A stretch of DNA of 22,492 nucleotides, from contig CAJUQF010000001.1 of assembly GCA_910588315.1 (NCBI GenBank), positions 46,488-68,979 on the forward strand, read 5' to 3'. Under the pieces are notes generated by a model, which was given only the letters and a program-made list of their open reading frames with translations, did no database searches and was not told the origin of the DNA. This document shows, in pieces, positions 22,143 to 22,492 of this stretch. Source of the DNA: an uncultured Christensenellaceae bacterium (GTDB lineage: Bacteria; Bacillota; Clostridia; Christensenellales; Pumilibacteraceae). Each line of letters opens with the position of its first letter. Within the stretch, counting starts at the first letter, position 1. The translations under genes and the position numbers were made by a program.

Positions 22143-22201
22143 AAAGCACCTAAAATAGGGTTTATACGGTTTATATCGTACCTATAATGTAGGTGCTTTT
22201 T
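22143..22201. repeat. Three-tier hairpin at the element boundary
   Basis: AAAGCACCTA (22143-22152) pairs with TAGGTGCTTT (22190-22199), ATAGG with CCTAT, and TACG with CGTA, one inside another. A T-run follows on the plus strand, and TTTATATATT on the minus strand. It may be a two-way terminator or a structured part of the attachment site. TATAAACC occurs twice within it on the minus strand. Confidence 0.6.
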
Positions 22202-22263
22202 CTAACCCCTGATATAATTTATTAACTTTCTAATCTCTACAATTCCATATATCTTATATAAAG

Positions 22264-22290
22264 TCGGTAGATAACTTTACCGATTTTTTT
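22264..22290. terminator. Terminator-like hairpin within the element
   Basis: TCGGTA (22264-22269) pairs with TACCGA (22278-22283), followed by seven T on the plus strand. It lies 11 bases past the stop of the partial minus-strand gene, where its tail is the weaker CTTTATA. Confidence 0.55.
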
Positions 22291-22300
22291 ACACTTTTAA

Positions 22301-22492
22301 TTAGCAACCCCATTTCGCCCAAATAGAAATATCCAAATGCCTTTCAAAATAATCAACCATATCTTTGGGTAAATGTAATAATACCTTGTGAATCGCCTCG
22401 TATTCTTTTTGATAGGTCTTACCCAATCTTATATACTTCCTTTTAAGTTCATTATATTTCTCTATATTATCTTTACCTAAATCTCTATCATA
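22301..22492 (-). CDS. C-terminal part of an unidentified protein of the element (start beyond window)
   Basis: The minus-strand frame is open from the right edge to a TAA at 22301-22303, giving 63 residues. They are highly charged and helical (YDRDLGKDNIEKYNELKRKY, then KDMVDYFERHLDISIWAKWGC at the end). No family is recognised. It lacks the HxLRH...HxxxxxTxxYxH pattern of tyrosine integrase C-termini, so it should not be called an integrase. AT-rich codon use (TTA, ATA, AAA, GAT) differs from all other genes here and fits foreign DNA. A hairpin follows its stop. Confidence 0.55.
   Translation of the reverse strand, partial: YDRDLGKDNIEKYNELKRKYIRLGKTYQKEYEAIHKVLLHLPKDMVDYFERHLDISIWAKWGC

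Larger units (their letters stand above)
22137..22492. mobile_element. Presumed end of an integrated element, continuing past the right edge
   Basis: DNA to the right of the tRNA scar changes abruptly to AT-rich (15 of 60 bases are G or C at 22321-22380, against near half to the left). The tRNA is on the minus strand, so the element must lie on this side and should end beyond the window at an intact tRNA-Thr(GGU). No integrase is visible in the 356 bases seen, so the element type is unknown. Confidence 0.6.

Noticed and set aside
22092..22170. A complete tRNA gene at the right end
   Set aside because: No D-arm, 5' acceptor strand or 5' anticodon stem can be found on the 5' side; the match ends at the anticodon loop, and the adjoining bases form an unrelated hairpin.
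22301..22492. Integrase C-terminus next to the attachment site
   Set aside because: Position would fit, but the 63 visible residues lack the tyrosine-recombinase Arg-His-Tyr pattern, so the name is not supported.

Overview
The window looks like chromosome from a low-to-mid GC Gram-positive bacterium, most likely an uncultured (perhaps gut-associated) member of the Clostridia/Bacillota. Signs for this are strong GGAGG-type ribosome sites, several near-perfect sigma-A promoters with 17-bp spacers, GTG starts, a Cys lipobox lipoprotein, LuxS, a NifS/NifU pair of the Gram-positive type and cytosolic GH3 enzymes. The lineage is inference; no rRNA or marker gene is present.

Layout. (1) 1-6091, minus strand: a surface glycan operon with a 939-residue lipoprotein, translationally coupled (TAATG) to a very large secreted alpha-galactosidase (GH27) that carries an apparently intact rhodanese domain and an NPCBM carbohydrate-binding module, and runs off the left edge. 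(2) 6261-6891: a RelE/ParE-type toxin-antitoxin pair with its own promoter and terminator. (3) 6958-11612: a probable marR / heterodimeric ABC exporter / luxS operon behind a consensus promoter. (4) 11661-13968: nifU and nifS for Fe-S cluster assembly, separated by three tandem ~157-bp units that each fold back on themselves. (5) 13969-14506: hairpin-rich repeat DNA and a small two-helix membrane protein. (6) 14592-18348, plus strand: a GH3 glycosidase, then a divergent RelA/SpoT-fold protein. (7) 18349-18887: a 205-bp tandem duplication of an intergenic element with inverted ends. (8) 18888-20089: an iron-sulfur flavoprotein-like oxidoreductase and a NimA/PNPOx-like flavin-binding protein. 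(9) 20149-21952: a TetR regulator divergent from a membrane protein and an NTF2-like protein, with overlapping promoters. (10) 22092-22492: the 3' half of a tRNA-Thr(GGU) gene, cut exactly at the anticodon loop, followed by markedly AT-rich DNA. This is the expected left boundary of an integrated mobile element that continues past the right edge.

How the genes fit together: the GH27 protein (outside the cell) and GH3 protein (cytosol, no signal peptide) suggest use of galactose- and glucose-containing glycans. NifS hands sulfur to NifU. The MarR protein probably controls the exporter, and LuxS reads out behind it. The TetR protein can block both of its divergent promoters at once.

The observations most worth following are the GH27-rhodanese-NPCBM fusion, the nifS-nifU foldback array with compensatory base changes, the tRNA-Thr integration scar, and the RelA/SpoT-fold protein with altered active-site motifs.
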